A stretch of DNA of 64,000 bases from an uncultured Acetatifactor sp. (GCA_910578995.1 CAJTSY010000006.1:11191-75190), one strand, 5' to 3'; shown: positions 35,873-45,982, counted from the stretch's first letter. The notes: a model not told the origin generated them from the sequence alone. Translations and numbers: made by a program.

Positions 35873-36802
35873 ATGGCGGCTAATAAGATTTCCTTAAAAA
35901 GAAGGGCGCAATTGACGCTTAGAGATATGAAGCGAAGCATCCCTCTGTATATTATGATTGCCCCTTTCATGCTGCTTTTTGCAGTATTTGTAGTGTACCC
36001 TGTGCTGAAGGCCATATGGTACAGCTTTACGGATTATAATGTTTTGGAGAAGGCTAATTTTGTAGGGCTGCGTAACTACAAAAGGTTGTTTTTGGATGAC
36101 AGCACCTTTATCACTGCCATTAAAAACACCTTTATCATTGCTGTGATGGTGGGACCCGGCGGCTATATCCTTTCCTATCTGCTGGCCTGGATGATCAATG
36201 AGCTTCCCCACAAGGTGGGGACCGTGCTGACGGTAATCTTCTATGCGCCCAGTATGGCCGGTACAGCTGTTATTACCGTGTTTGCCCAGATTTTCTCCAA
36301 CGACAGCAACGGTTATCTGAATGCGATCCTGCGCAACCTGGGGATTACCCAGGAGGCAATTCTCTGGCTGTCGGATTCGGAATATGTAATTGTAGTAGTT
36401 ATTCTGGCATCCCTGTGGATGAGCATGGGCGTGGGCTTCCTGTCCTTCGTAGCAGGTATCAAGGGCGTTGACGAGGCTCAGTATGAGGCAGGCGCCATTG
36501 ACGGCATCCGGAACCGCTGGCAGGAGCTGTGGTATATCACGCTCCCGAATATGAAGCCCCAGCTTTTGTTCGGCGCCGTTATGACGATCACCAGTTCCCT
36601 GTCCGTTGGTACCATTGGTGATTCCCTGGTGGGATTCCCCAGCCCCAACTATGCATCCCATACAATCGTCAACCATCTGAACGACTATGGTTCCATTCGT
36701 ATGGAGATGGGCTATGCATCCGCAATCGCCGTTATCCTGTTCCTGATTATGATCATCTGTAACATGTTGATTCAGAAGCTGCTCCGCAAGGTCGGAACCT
36801 GA
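35873..36802 (+). CDS. Sugar ABC transporter permease (MalF/UgpA type), pair 1
   Basis: 309 residues, six predicted membrane segments, with the first after a basic 20-residue tail. The EAA loop for ATPase contact reads YEAGAIDGIRNRWQEL...ITLP near residue 205. AGGAGGGGG lies before the ATG. Pairs with the next gene. No ATP-binding subunit is present in the window, so a shared MsmK/UgpC-like ATPase elsewhere is expected. Confidence 0.93.
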   Translation: MAANKISLKRRAQLTLRDMKRSIPLYIMIAPFMLLFAVFVVYPVLKAIWYSFTDYNVLEKANFVGLRNYKRLFLDDSTFITAIKNTFIIAVMVGPGGYILSYLLAWMINELPHKVGTVLTVIFYAPSMAGTAVITVFAQIFSNDSNGYLNAILRNLGITQEAILWLSDSEYVIVVVILASLWMSMGVGFLSFVAGIKGVDEAQYEAGAIDGIRNRWQELWYITLPNMKPQLLFGAVMTITSSLSVGTIGDSLVGFPSPNYASHTIVNHLNDYGSIRMEMGYASAIAVILFLIMIICNMLIQKLLRKVGT

Positions 36803-36823
36803 TCAGAGGGAGGAAGGGTGAAT

Positions 36824-37750
36824 ATGGAGACAATAAAAAGACTTTATCAGAGACATTTGATTAAAAAGAGATCCAAAAATTTCAAACCCACTGTGAAGAA
36901 ATCCACGAGAAGCTTCTGGGGTAATGTTATCCTGGGACTGTTTCTTCTGGCGATGGCGCTGCTGTTTTTCTTCCCCGTCATCTACATGATCAGCCAGTCC
37001 CTGAAGCCCATGAACGAGATGTTCATATTCCCGCCCAGAATTATCGTGTCCGAACCGACACTGAATAACTATCGGGATTTCGGCAATATTCTTGCCAATA
37101 CTGTGGTGCCGGTTACCCGGTCCCTGTATAATTCCCTGTTCGTGGTGGCGATCGGTTCCGTGGGACATATCGTGATTGCTTCACTGTGCGCCTATCCGCT
37201 GGCAAAATATAAGTTTCCGGGATGTAGGTTTTTTAACCAGATCATTGTGTACTCGCTGATGTTCAACGCAACGGTTACCATGATTCCCAACTTCCTGACC
37301 ATTGCCAGCCTGGGCATGTTGGACAGTCAGTGGGCCATCATCATTCCCGGTTTTGCATCCACTCTGGGCCTGTACCTGATGAAGAACTTCATGGAACAGA
37401 TTCCGGACAGCCTCATGGAGGCGGCACAGATTGACGGAGCCGGCTATGTACGCATTCATTTTACCATTGTAATGCCGGTGGTAAAACCGGCGTTGGTAAC
37501 TGCATTTATCCTGGTATTCCAGGCGTTCTGGACCAATACCGGAGATAAGTTTATCTATACAGAGGCCAGGAAGGGTTTTGCTTATGTAGTGGGACAGCTG
37601 GCAAACGGCAAGATCAGCGGCGTGGGCAGCTCCTATGCCGGTATCTCCGCAGCGTCGGCGGTTATTATGTTTGCAGTGCCTCTGGTGGTGTTCCTGATTA
37701 TGCAGAACAACGTGGTATCGACGATGGCAACATCCGGTATGAAAGAATAA
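36824..37750 (+). CDS. Sugar ABC transporter permease (MalG/UgpE type), pair 1
   Basis: 308 residues from the ATG at 36824; a GTG at 36818 is an equally possible start, as GGGAGG lies 4 bases from it and 10 from the ATG. Six membrane segments, the first near 38-60. The EAA loop MEAAQIDGAGYVRIHFTIVMP is close to consensus. It forms the heterodimer channel with the preceding product. Confidence 0.92.
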   Translation: METIKRLYQRHLIKKRSKNFKPTVKKSTRSFWGNVILGLFLLAMALLFFFPVIYMISQSLKPMNEMFIFPPRIIVSEPTLNNYRDFGNILANTVVPVTRSLYNSLFVVAIGSVGHIVIASLCAYPLAKYKFPGCRFFNQIIVYSLMFNATVTMIPNFLTIASLGMLDSQWAIIIPGFASTLGLYLMKNFMEQIPDSLMEAAQIDGAGYVRIHFTIVMPVVKPALVTAFILVFQAFWTNTGDKFIYTEARKGFAYVVGQLANGKISGVGSSYAGISAASAVIMFAVPLVVFLIMQNNVVSTMATSGMKE

Positions 37751-37760
37751 GAGGTGGCGT

Positions 37761-39839
37761 ATGCAAAAATCAAAAAAGATTTGGAGCAGGTGCATTGCAG
37801 GACTTGCTTGTTGTTTATGTGTCATCCTTGGATTTAGCACGGTGTCCATGGCGGCGGAGACCTATAACTATGATATTTGGGGAAATGTGGTCGCCGCACC
37901 GGCTGCATATGAGCTGGAAAAGAAAGTCTATGCGTCGGAAATGGGACTTGACAGCTTTGCTTCGGCTTCCGGTGTATTCTATCAGAATGAGAAGCTCTAT
38001 ATCACTATGGGCGGATGCATCGTGATAGCTGACAAGGAATTTGAGAACATAAGTTATATTAAGGATTACGTGAGGGAAGACGGCACCCAGAGCACCGTTA
38101 ATAAGCCCAGTGGTCTTTATGTCACGGATGAGGGACATATTTATATCTGTGAACCGGATCAGGGGGAAATCATCGAGTTCGATGAAAACGGCAAGTGCGT
38201 GCGGGTAATCGGAGACCCTAACTGTATCGGACTGACCACTACATATAAGCCCACCAGGCTGGCTGTTGACAGTGTGGGACGTATGTATGTATTGGTACAA
38301 AACTGTTACGAAGGTTTGGCAGAGTTGGATCCGGAGGGAAATTTCAACCGGTATGTGGGCGCTACAGAGGTAATTTATTCCATGTGGAGCCTGTTCTGGA
38401 GAAACCTGCAGACAGAGGAACAGCGTGCAAGAAGCGCTCTCTGGCTGCCTACCTCCTACAGTGATGTGACAATTGACAAGGACGGTTTCCTGTTTGCCAG
38501 TGTTTCCGGCAGCAGCGATGACCAGCCCATCAAGAAATTGAATTCCGCGGGAGAGGATGTACTGACCACAGGGGAATTCAATGTAAGTCCCATGGGCGAC
38601 TATAAGAACAAAAAATCCATTTCCAACCTGACCCAGGTTGCGGTGGCGGACGACGGCAGATTTGCCGCTCTGGACAGCAACCAGGCGAGGATTTTCGTCT
38701 ACAGCCCCGACGGCTACCTGATGTATGAACTGGCAGGTATCGGTAATGTGGACGGACTTGTAAGCTCCCCGGCAGCCTTCTGCTTTATGGACGACAAGAT
38801 TGTAGTGGTGGATCTGGTAATCCAGACAGTGGAAATTTTTGCACCCACCACTTACGGCGCCCTGATCAATTCCGGACTGGAAGCACAGTCCCGCTATGAT
38901 TATGAGACGGCGGCAGGCTATTGGCAGCAGGTACTGGACATCAACGGAAGCTTTTACTATGCGAACCTGGGGCTTGGCAAATACCAGATGCGTACCGGCG
39001 ACTATGAGGCGGCTCAGGAGAACTTCTTCAGAGGCGGCGACAGATCCTATTATTCCAGTGCCTATAAGAAGGTATCCGGCGAATGGATGGACAGAAACTT
39101 CGGCAAAATCCTGGCTGTGATCATTGTGATTGCGGTTCTGGCTATCGCCTGGAAGATTTATAAGAAGTTCTGGGCAAAGGAACCCAAGGATACCAAGGCG
39201 CGCAGAATCTGGCAGAAAATTAAATTCACCATGTTTAAATGGCCCGGTTATGTGCTCTCCAGTCCTTTTAAGGCCTTTGACGATGTGAAGTACTATGACG
39301 ACGGTTCTCTGGCCTTCAGCGTGATTGTAATTATCGCGTTCGGCTGGATCAGTCTGATTCAGTACAGATATACAGGCTTTTTGGTAAGTTTTGTGGATAT
39401 TGACAATGTAAACGTACCCATGATCGTAGGCAGCACCATCCTCCCCTATGTGGCATTCATCATCGGCAACTGGGCGGTGGGCGTACTTCTCTCCGGTAAG
39501 GGAAAAGTGGTGCATATTACGAAGGTGGTGGGATATTCCCTGTATCCTGCCTGCTGGCTCTATCTGGCAGGGACGATTCTCTCGAATTTTGTTTCGGAAG
39601 ATGAGGCTCCTCTGGTGAGCGCGCTCTTTGTCTTTGGTATGGTGCTGTTCTTCTTCTACATGTTTATCGGAACCATTATGGTAAACCAGTACACCTTTAC
39701 CAAGAACGTGGCAACCCTGCTTTTGTCGGTTGTAGCCATATTGATTATCTGCTTTGTGGCTATGCTGTTTGCGACTCTGCTGGCACAGTTTGTGAATGAC
39801 TGGATAGAGATTATCAGAGAATTCAATATGGTGTTCTAG
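37761..39839 (+). CDS. Secreted beta-propeller/TPR - YIP1 membrane protein
   Basis: 692 residues. Signal-like N-terminus (basic, hydrophobic 11-30, cleavage near SMAAE). NHL-like beta-propeller repeats fill about 40-375 (LAVDSVGRMYVLVQN, VAVADDGRFAALDSNQARIFVYS). A TPR pair follows (385-435), then a TM helix (about 450-470) and a C-terminal YIP1-family domain with about five TM helices (520-690). The propeller would face outside. The role is unknown. Its place between two permease pairs and next to a DUF5696 lipoprotein suggests an accessory part of an oligosaccharide uptake complex. Confidence 0.82.
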   Translation: MQKSKKIWSRCIAGLACCLCVILGFSTVSMAAETYNYDIWGNVVAAPAAYELEKKVYASEMGLDSFASASGVFYQNEKLYITMGGCIVIADKEFENISYIKDYVREDGTQSTVNKPSGLYVTDEGHIYICEPDQGEIIEFDENGKCVRVIGDPNCIGLTTTYKPTRLAVDSVGRMYVLVQNCYEGLAELDPEGNFNRYVGATEVIYSMWSLFWRNLQTEEQRARSALWLPTSYSDVTIDKDGFLFASVSGSSDDQPIKKLNSAGEDVLTTGEFNVSPMGDYKNKKSISNLTQVAVADDGRFAALDSNQARIFVYSPDGYLMYELAGIGNVDGLVSSPAAFCFMDDKIVVVDLVIQTVEIFAPTTYGALINSGLEAQSRYDYETAAGYWQQVLDINGSFYYANLGLGKYQMRTGDYEAAQENFFRGGDRSYYSSAYKKVSGEWMDRNFGKILAVIIVIAVLAIAWKIYKKFWAKEPKDTKARRIWQKIKFTMFKWPGYVLSSPFKAFDDVKYYDDGSLAFSVIVIIAFGWISLIQYRYTGFLVSFVDIDNVNVPMIVGSTILPYVAFIIGNWAVGVLLSGKGKVVHITKVVGYSLYPACWLYLAGTILSNFVSEDEAPLVSALFVFGMVLFFFYMFIGTIMVNQYTFTKNVATLLLSVVAILIICFVAMLFATLLAQFVNDWIEIIREFNMVF

Positions 39840-39855
39840 GAGGGAGGCGAGGAAA

Positions 39856-42414
39856 ATGAAAAAACGATTACTTTTTACATCTGCTGCGATAGCTGCCCTT
39901 TGCCTCACGTTCCTGGGGGGCTGTGGTTCCAAGAATGAAGATACGGTTCAGGAGGAAGCCAGCCATTGGGAGAATCAGCAGTATGACACGTTCACTGGCA
40001 CGGAGTTCGTTGAAATCAGTGAAAGCGGCGGCATGAAGCTTCTGCTGGAGCCGACATCGGGAACCGTGCGTTGGCTGAATACAGCCACAGGAACATACCG
40101 TGACAGCAATATGAGCCACGTGGAAAACTTCGTGGCAAACAGTTCCCAGAAGTCCGATGTGGTGGTGCGGTATTTCAGCGGCACGAAAAAAAATGATAAG
40201 ACCTTTTTCTCCACTTCTGCTTATGATTCCTTTAGCATGAGTGTAAGCAACGGACAGATAAAGTATCAGAAGATCGATAACGGCGTCAGAGTGGTTTTCG
40301 AAATGGGAACGACGGAACTCTCTTACAAGAACTTCCCGGCACAGATTTCGGATGAGCGGTATAACGAACTGGTTCTGCAGTATCTGGATACCTCCAAGTA
40401 CGATCTGGCCACCAAGAAATATTACAACCAGTTAGCTGACGGCAACTGGGTACGCATGTCCAATTCCAGCAGCCCTCTGCAGGGTTTGGCGGCGAAGCAG
40501 CTGTACACTATTTTCTATGAGACGGGTAAGTACACCGAAGAGGATCTGATTGCGGATCTGGATGAAATGGGCGCGGATCCGGAGGAATATCCCAGTAACC
40601 TGATGATCTATGTACCTGTAGATTACTATCTGGAAGACGGATGCCTGATGGTGAAAGTGGATACCTCTCTGGTTGAGAGCGGAAAGGATAACCCCATTAA
40701 CCAGCTGACCCTGGTTCCCTATTTCATGACCTCGGATCCTGCCATGGAAGAGGAAGAGGGATATATGTTTGTGCCGGACGGCAGCGGTGCGCTGCTTTAT
40801 CTGGACAGCAAGAAACAGAGGGAACTGCATTTTGGAGCCAGATATTACGGCGGTGATCCTCAGCTGAACGCGACTACCTACAGCGATACGGATAACGACC
40901 TGATGATTCCCGTCTTCGGTATGAAGACCCATGACGCCACGCTGTTCGGTGTCATTGAAGAAGGGGCGGAGGTTGCAACCCTGGATGCCTATATCAGCGG
41001 AACAGACTCCTCGGAGACTTTCTCCAAGCTGCGGCTGACCTTTGATATCCGTTCCCAGTTTATATTGAGTTCAGGAGCCAGTAACGCAGGCGGCGCTTTC
41101 AGCATGGGCAAGGCTCCCAGTGATGTGTATGACGGGGATATTATAGTCCGCTATTTCTGGCTTGAAGAGGATGCGGATTATGTGGATATGGCGAAATGCT
41201 ACTCCAAGTATCTGGAAGAAAGAGGTGTGCTGAAGGCGGAAGCCGATGAGGCGGAAGCGCCCTTCTATGTGGAATTGCTAGGCAGCACGGATAAGACAAA
41301 GTATTTTGCCGGTATTCCCTACGAAGGAACCCAGGTTCTGACGGATTTCAGTCAGGCGAAAACGATCCTGGAGGAGCTGTCGGGAAGCGGCGTCCGGAAT
41401 ATGAAGGTCATCTATAACGGTATGTTCAACGGCGGCATGAACCAGCGCTCCCTGAATTCCGGGGTTAAGATTGTATCCGGTATGGGCGGAAAGTCCGGTT
41501 TAAAGAAACTGGCTTCTTATGCGGATTCCGTGGGCGCACAGATTTTCCCCAATGTAAAGCTGCAGACCGTACATACCAAGGAGAAAGTGAACAATGAGAT
41601 GGCGGCCTGGAATCTGGTGAACGAGAGGGCGCAGATTTATTCCTTTGACCCTGTACAGCATCAGGCGGTGACAGGCGAGGAGGATGCTTATCCCAAGTAC
41701 ATCGTAAATCCGTATTATCTGGAGAAGTACTGGAAGAAAGTAAAAAAATCCTATACCAGCAAGACCGGCCTTACCACAATGGCTTCCGATGATCTGTATT
41801 CCTTTATCGGAACCAACTACCGTTATGACCAGGCTTCTTCCTCAACGGGAGCCGACCTGATGGAAACGGCGGCTGTAAGCCTGGCGGAAGGAATGACGCT
41901 GATGCTTTCCAATCCTGCAAGCCCGGCCTATGCATACAGCAGCTATCTGACGGATATTCCTACAGACGACAGCGGCATGCGGGTTCTGGATACATCCATT
42001 CCTTTTATGCAGCTTGTGCTGGACGGCTACAAAACGTATTCTTCCCAGTCGCTGAACAGGGAGAGTACGGATGTATATACGCACTTCATGCAGGCTATAG
42101 AGGGTAAGAGCATACCGAAATTTACCTTTATGTACGAAGACAGCCATCTTCTGGAGGGTACGGAGCAGGAATGCTTCTTTGCAGTGGACTACAGTTACTG
42201 GAAAGACAAGATAGGTGCCTATTACCAGGAATACAGCGCTTTTTATAACAAGGTGAAGGATGCGACCATCGTTGGTCATGAAGTTTATGACCGCAACGAG
42301 GCGCTCCGCATAGTAACTTATTCCAACGGCGTTAAGATTTACTTTAACTACAGCGACCATGAGGAAAACATTGACGGCGTGACCGTGTCGGCTTTCAGCT
42401 ATGTAATTCAGTAA
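39856..42414 (+). CDS. DUF5696 lipoprotein
   Basis: 852 residues. The lipoprotein signal ends LGGC with Cys23. Residues about 50-430 are beta-rich and 440-800 look like a TIM barrel, the arrangement of DUF5696 proteins and of retaining glycosidases, but I cannot name catalytic residues. Motifs include VPDGSGALLYLD near 310 and the repeated DxYSFIGTNYRYDQ area. AGGAGGGAGG lies upstream. It would sit on the outer face of the membrane beside the transporter, probably binding or cutting the polymer before import. Confidence 0.85.
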   Translation: MKKRLLFTSAAIAALCLTFLGGCGSKNEDTVQEEASHWENQQYDTFTGTEFVEISESGGMKLLLEPTSGTVRWLNTATGTYRDSNMSHVENFVANSSQKSDVVVRYFSGTKKNDKTFFSTSAYDSFSMSVSNGQIKYQKIDNGVRVVFEMGTTELSYKNFPAQISDERYNELVLQYLDTSKYDLATKKYYNQLADGNWVRMSNSSSPLQGLAAKQLYTIFYETGKYTEEDLIADLDEMGADPEEYPSNLMIYVPVDYYLEDGCLMVKVDTSLVESGKDNPINQLTLVPYFMTSDPAMEEEEGYMFVPDGSGALLYLDSKKQRELHFGARYYGGDPQLNATTYSDTDNDLMIPVFGMKTHDATLFGVIEEGAEVATLDAYISGTDSSETFSKLRLTFDIRSQFILSSGASNAGGAFSMGKAPSDVYDGDIIVRYFWLEEDADYVDMAKCYSKYLEERGVLKAEADEAEAPFYVELLGSTDKTKYFAGIPYEGTQVLTDFSQAKTILEELSGSGVRNMKVIYNGMFNGGMNQRSLNSGVKIVSGMGGKSGLKKLASYADSVGAQIFPNVKLQTVHTKEKVNNEMAAWNLVNERAQIYSFDPVQHQAVTGEEDAYPKYIVNPYYLEKYWKKVKKSYTSKTGLTTMASDDLYSFIGTNYRYDQASSSTGADLMETAAVSLAEGMTLMLSNPASPAYAYSSYLTDIPTDDSGMRVLDTSIPFMQLVLDGYKTYSSQSLNRESTDVYTHFMQAIEGKSIPKFTFMYEDSHLLEGTEQECFFAVDYSYWKDKIGAYYQEYSAFYNKVKDATIVGHEVYDRNEALRIVTYSNGVKIYFNYSDHEENIDGVTVSAFSYVIQ

Positions 42415-42426
42415 AGGAGGAGTAAG

Positions 42427-43389
42427 ATGGGTAAAGAAAAGAAACCGGCTGTTAATCAGCCGGCAGAGAAAAAGTCGTCTTTATCGTGGTATAAGCGAAT
42501 GGACTTCTCCAAAAAGACGGCGCTGTGGGGTATGATTTTTCTGCTTCCCTGGCTTATCGGTGTGATATTTTTCTTTCTGCGGCCGTTGATTAACACGTTC
42601 TGGTATTCGCTCTGCAGCATGGATATGGTGAACGGTAAGCTTACCGGCAACTTTATCGGTTTAGAGAATTATAAGTGGGTTATAGGCGTCAATGCCAACT
42701 TTAACAGGCATTTGGCAACGGTATTTACAACAATGATCCAGGAAGTGCCTTTCCAGATATTCATTGCCCTGTTTATTGCGATTTTGTTAAACGGGGAATA
42801 CAAGGGCAGGGGATTTTTCAGAGCTATTTTCGTAATTCCCATTATTCTGGCTACAGGCGTTGCCACTTTTGACCTGCGTGAGGTCAACATGGTGGAGCAG
42901 GCCGGAGATTCCGTGATGAATATGGCCTGGCTGCAGGATCTGGTAGTCAATTCCGGTCTGCCTGAGAAGTTTACCACCCTGCTGGTGACCTACGTGAAGA
43001 ACATTTTCACGGTGGTAACCACCTGCGGTGTACAGGTACTGCTGTTCCTGGCAGGTCTGCAGGCAATTTCGCCCAGTCTTTATGAGGTGGCGAAGATGGA
43101 AGGCTGTACACAGTTTGAGACCTTCTGTAAGATCACCCTTCCCATGGTATCGCCTACGATTCTGGTGTGCCTGGTGTACAGTATTGCGGAGTCCTTTGCC
43201 AATGTGACAGTGGAACAAGATTCCGTCACCATGAAGTTTGCCGAATATATCCAAAAGATTACCTTTAACGGGCAGCCTGCCTATTACGGTTACGGAGCGG
43301 CCATGAGCTTTATCTTCTTTGCGACATCGCTTTTGGCCATTGGAATCATATGCGGCATCGTGTCTAAGGGGGTGTTCTATTATGACTAA
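42427..43389 (+). CDS. Sugar ABC transporter permease (MalF type), pair 2
   Basis: 320 residues, start after AAAGGAGG. A long basic cytosolic tail (1-35) is followed by six membrane segments. The EAA loop is YEVAKMEGCTQFETFCKITLP near 220. The product contains a longer loop (about 145-180) than the pair-1 protein. Its end overlaps the next permease gene by 8 bases. Confidence 0.92.
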   Translation: MGKEKKPAVNQPAEKKSSLSWYKRMDFSKKTALWGMIFLLPWLIGVIFFFLRPLINTFWYSLCSMDMVNGKLTGNFIGLENYKWVIGVNANFNRHLATVFTTMIQEVPFQIFIALFIAILLNGEYKGRGFFRAIFVIPIILATGVATFDLREVNMVEQAGDSVMNMAWLQDLVVNSGLPEKFTTLLVTYVKNIFTVVTTCGVQVLLFLAGLQAISPSLYEVAKMEGCTQFETFCKITLPMVSPTILVCLVYSIAESFANVTVEQDSVTMKFAEYIQKITFNGQPAYYGYGAAMSFIFFATSLLAIGIICGIVSKGVFYYD

Positions 43390-44452
43390 ATTGAGCAGAA
43401 AAGAGAGGATGCAGAAGGCGCAGGAAATGGCCGGTATCAGTTTCTGGGTAGACCTTAAAAAGGGCAGGCTTACCAAGTATGCCGTTCAGAAACAGGTAAA
43501 GCAGATGGCAGCCATGATATTCCGCTATGTAATTCTGATCTGCCTGGGGTTCGTGGTGGTTACGCCTCTATGGAAGCTGGCCAAGGATGCGTTAACTGCA
43601 CCCGGTATTTTGGGAGATAAGTCCAGCATATGGATTCCTCAGAGCATCTCCACAGCATTTGTGGAAATAGCGGCGTCCAAGCAGGTATTGAAATACTGGC
43701 CCAGTCTTGCGTATACCCTTGGAATCACCGTGGTTCTGACCTTTTTGCAGGTGGTGTCCACAGGTCTGGCGTCCTATTCCTTTGCCAGATTGAAATTTAA
43801 GGGCAGCAATATCCTGTTTGTACTGGTTATCCTGACCATCGTGGTACCCAGTGATGCCCTGATGCTGGCTCAGTACGGCGCATTCCGAAATTTTGACGTA
43901 TTCGGGATCATCGGCCTCCTGAACGGCACGGGAGTGGGAATCAACCTGGTGGGTAAGCCTATCGCACAGTTTGTGTTGGCAGGAACCGGCATGGGTGTCA
44001 AGAGCGGTCTGTATATTTACTATATGCGCCAGGCAATCAGAGGACTTCCCATCTCCGTGGAAGAAGCGGCCCATGTGGACGGGGCAGGGTTCCTCAGAAC
44101 CTTCTTCGGCATTGTGGTTCCCAGTATGTCCGGCACCATCCTGACAGTTTCCGTACTGAGTTTCCTCTGGAACTATACGGATGTGTATTATACCGGTCTG
44201 CTGAATCCAAACGTAAGTCATTTGCCCTACCAGTATTCCATCCTGCAGTCCAATGTGCGTTGGAGTATGGAAAGTGCGCTGAAGAAAAACGCAGAGTGGC
44301 TTATTGCCATTGACCCCAACAATCCTTTCGCCCAGACGGCGCTGATTTCAGCCTGTGCGTTGCTGATTGTACTGCCGCTGATCATTATGTACGCTTTCGT
44401 ACAGAAGAGATTCGTACAGGGCGCGGCACGAAGCGGACTTGGCGGAGATTGA
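43382..44452 (+). CDS. Sugar ABC transporter permease (MalG type), pair 2
   Basis: 356 residues from ATG 43382 (AAGGGGGTG 7 bases upstream), overlapping the previous gene. Longer than the usual 280 or so because of a cytosolic N-terminal extension and a loop near 190-215. The EAA loop EEAAHVDGAGFLRTFFGIVVP is clear. Last gene before the terminator. A second permease pair in the same operon implies either a second transporter or a hetero-oligomeric import complex. Confidence 0.92.
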   Translation: MTKLSRKERMQKAQEMAGISFWVDLKKGRLTKYAVQKQVKQMAAMIFRYVILICLGFVVVTPLWKLAKDALTAPGILGDKSSIWIPQSISTAFVEIAASKQVLKYWPSLAYTLGITVVLTFLQVVSTGLASYSFARLKFKGSNILFVLVILTIVVPSDALMLAQYGAFRNFDVFGIIGLLNGTGVGINLVGKPIAQFVLAGTGMGVKSGLYIYYMRQAIRGLPISVEEAAHVDGAGFLRTFFGIVVPSMSGTILTVSVLSFLWNYTDVYYTGLLNPNVSHLPYQYSILQSNVRWSMESALKKNAEWLIAIDPNNPFAQTALISACALLIVLPLIIMYAFVQKRFVQGAARSGLGGD

Positions 44453-44534
44453 TGTACGGAATTCGATATTATTCGACGGCTGTCCGATTTGCCGGATAGT
44501 TTGGAGGAAATACAATGTAATAAAAATGAAATGG

Positions 44535-44565
44535 AGCGGTGCCGGCACCCCGGCGCCGCTTTTTT
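44535..44565 (+). terminator. Intrinsic terminator of the transport operon
   Basis: 11-bp GC-rich stem (AGCGGTGCCGG / CCGGCGCCGCT, one G-U pair), 4-nt loop, then TTTTT. It lies 82 bp after the last permease stop. Confidence 0.9.
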
Positions 44566-44581
44566 CAAAAGGGACATTACC

Positions 44582-44609
44582 TTTTAGAGCCGTCGCGCAG
44601 CGACTAAAA
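44582..44609 (+). other. Short hairpin in intergenic region
   Basis: TTTTA ... TAAAA outer arms and GTCGC / GCGAC inner arms with a GCA loop. It lies just after the terminator and before the larger structured element; origin unknown. Confidence 0.45.
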
Positions 44610-44647
44610 TTTGTCCAGCTAAGAAATGTCAATAAGAAATTTTATAA

Positions 44648-44748
44648 CAGTCTCGGAACGAAGGTGCCCGGAATGAAATTTCAGCTGCGCACTTTGCAGA
44701 TGAAATTTCATTCCCCTATAAGGGCACCGTAGTGCAGAGACGGTACTG
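44648..44748. repeat. 101-bp self-complementary element before GH130 gene
   Basis: Nested arms: CAGTCTC / GAGAC...ACTG (outer), GGTGCCC 44663-44669 / GGGCACC 44722-44728, and a 13-bp perfect inner stem GAATGAAATTTCA (44671-44683) / TGAAATTTCATTC (44701-44713). The arms also each contain the palindrome TGAAATTTCA. No ORF. It could be a MITE-like remnant, an operator pair or a folded leader RNA for the GH130 gene 18 bp downstream. Confidence 0.65.
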
Positions 44749-44766
44749 GAATAGGAGGATATTGCT

Positions 44767-45765
44767 ATGAGCAGAATCATTGGAAGTGCATTGCCGGGAA
44801 TGCCCTGGCAGGACAGGCCGGAAGGCTGTGACAAGCCCATCTGGCGTTATTCGAACAATCCCGTGATAGGGAGACATGATATGGCGATTGCCAACAGTAT
44901 CTTTAACAGTGCTGTAGTGCCTTTCGGGGACGGCTATGCGGGAGTGTTCCGCTGCGATAGTCTGTCCATAAGCATGGATATCTTTGTGGGATTCAGTAAG
45001 GATGCGATTCACTGGGATATCAGTGAACAGCCTATTGCATTTGAGGGAGACGATCCCGAGATTACGAAGAGGGAGTATCGTTACGATCCCCGCGTAGTCA
45101 AGATTGAGGACAAGTATTTTGTTACCTGGTGTAACGGGTATCATGGTCCTACCATCGGTATTGCTTATACTTATGATTTCAAGACTTTCCATCAGATGGA
45201 GAACGCTTTCCTTCCTTACAACCGGAACGGAGTGTTGTTCCCCAGGAAGATTAACGGCCGTTACATGATGCTGTCCAGGCCCAGTGATACGGGACATACT
45301 CCTTTCGGAGATATTTTCTTAAGCCAGAGCCCTGACATGGAGTTCTGGGGACATCACAGGTTTGTGATGGGTACTACACCGGGAGATTTGTCGGCATGGC
45401 AGTCCATGAAGATCGGTCCCGGTCCCTGCCCCATTGAGACGGATGAGGGATGGCTTTTGATTTATCATGGTGTACTGCGGACCTGCAGCGGCTATGTCTA
45501 TCGTATGGGATGCGCATTGTTGGATCTGGAGGAGCCCTGGAAGGTTAAGATGCGTTCCAGGTATTATCTGCTGGCTCCTGAAGAGCTGTATGAGCAGAAC
45601 GGGGATGTGCCCAATGTAGTATTCCCCTGCGCCGCTTTGACAGATGCGGAGACCGGAAGAATTGCAGTTTACTATGGCTGCGCGGACACCGTAACAGGAC
45701 TTGCCTTTACCACATTAGACAATCTGATGGACTGGATGAAGAAGTATCCCATGCCCATCCGCTGA
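44767..45765 (+). CDS. GH130 beta-mannoside phosphorylase
   Basis: 332 residues, five-bladed propeller family. The general acid Asp is Asp107 in [17 protein letters not shown] near the start and YHGV near 230 are typical. GH130 enzymes phosphorolyse beta-1,4-mannosyl-glucose, mannooligosaccharides or mannosyl-GlcNAc to give Man-1-P. Given the sialidase, GH18, GH20 and nag genes around it, the N-glycan disaccharide Man-GlcNAc is the most likely substrate, but the subfamily cannot be settled here. A good site (AGGAGG) precedes the start. Confidence 0.9.
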   Translation: MSRIIGSALPGMPWQDRPEGCDKPIWRYSNNPVIGRHDMAIANSIFNSAVVPFGDGYAGVFRCDSLSISMDIFVGFSKDAIHWDISEQPIAFEGDDPEITKREYRYDPRVVKIEDKYFVTWCNGYHGPTIGIAYTYDFKTFHQMENAFLPYNRNGVLFPRKINGRYMMLSRPSDTGHTPFGDIFLSQSPDMEFWGHHRFVMGTTPGDLSAWQSMKIGPGPCPIETDEGWLLIYHGVLRTCSGYVYRMGCALLDLEEPWKVKMRSRYYLLAPEELYEQNGDVPNVVFPCAALTDAETGRIAVYYGCADTVTGLAFTTLDNLMDWMKKYPMPIR

Positions 45766-45874
45766 AAGATAACTTGCAGTAAAACTGATGCAGGAGCTGC
45801 TGTACCAGGCAGTCGTCCGTAAGATAATGTAGTCTTAAGAACGTGTGCTATCATATTTTGCGGTTGATATGCAG

Positions 45875-45903
45875 GGGACAGCGGCTCCTGTTCCGTCTTT
45901 TTT
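45875..45903 (+). terminator. Intrinsic terminator after GH130 gene
   Basis: GGGACAG (45875-45881) / CTGTTCC (45888-45894), one G-U pair, followed by GTCTTTTTT. Separates GH130 from the fucosidase gene; the fucosidase may then have its own weak promoter or depend on read-through. Confidence 0.6.
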
Positions 45904-45982
45904 GGAGAGTATATGAGCGGCGCAGACACGGGAAAATTCCATGCCGTATATTTTGAGAAAGCACATGAAAGAGGTATCTGAC

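Noticed and set aside
37815..39932. 705-residue minus-strand open frame
   Set aside because: Antisense to the YIP1/propeller gene, with His/Gln-rich composition typical of shadow frames.
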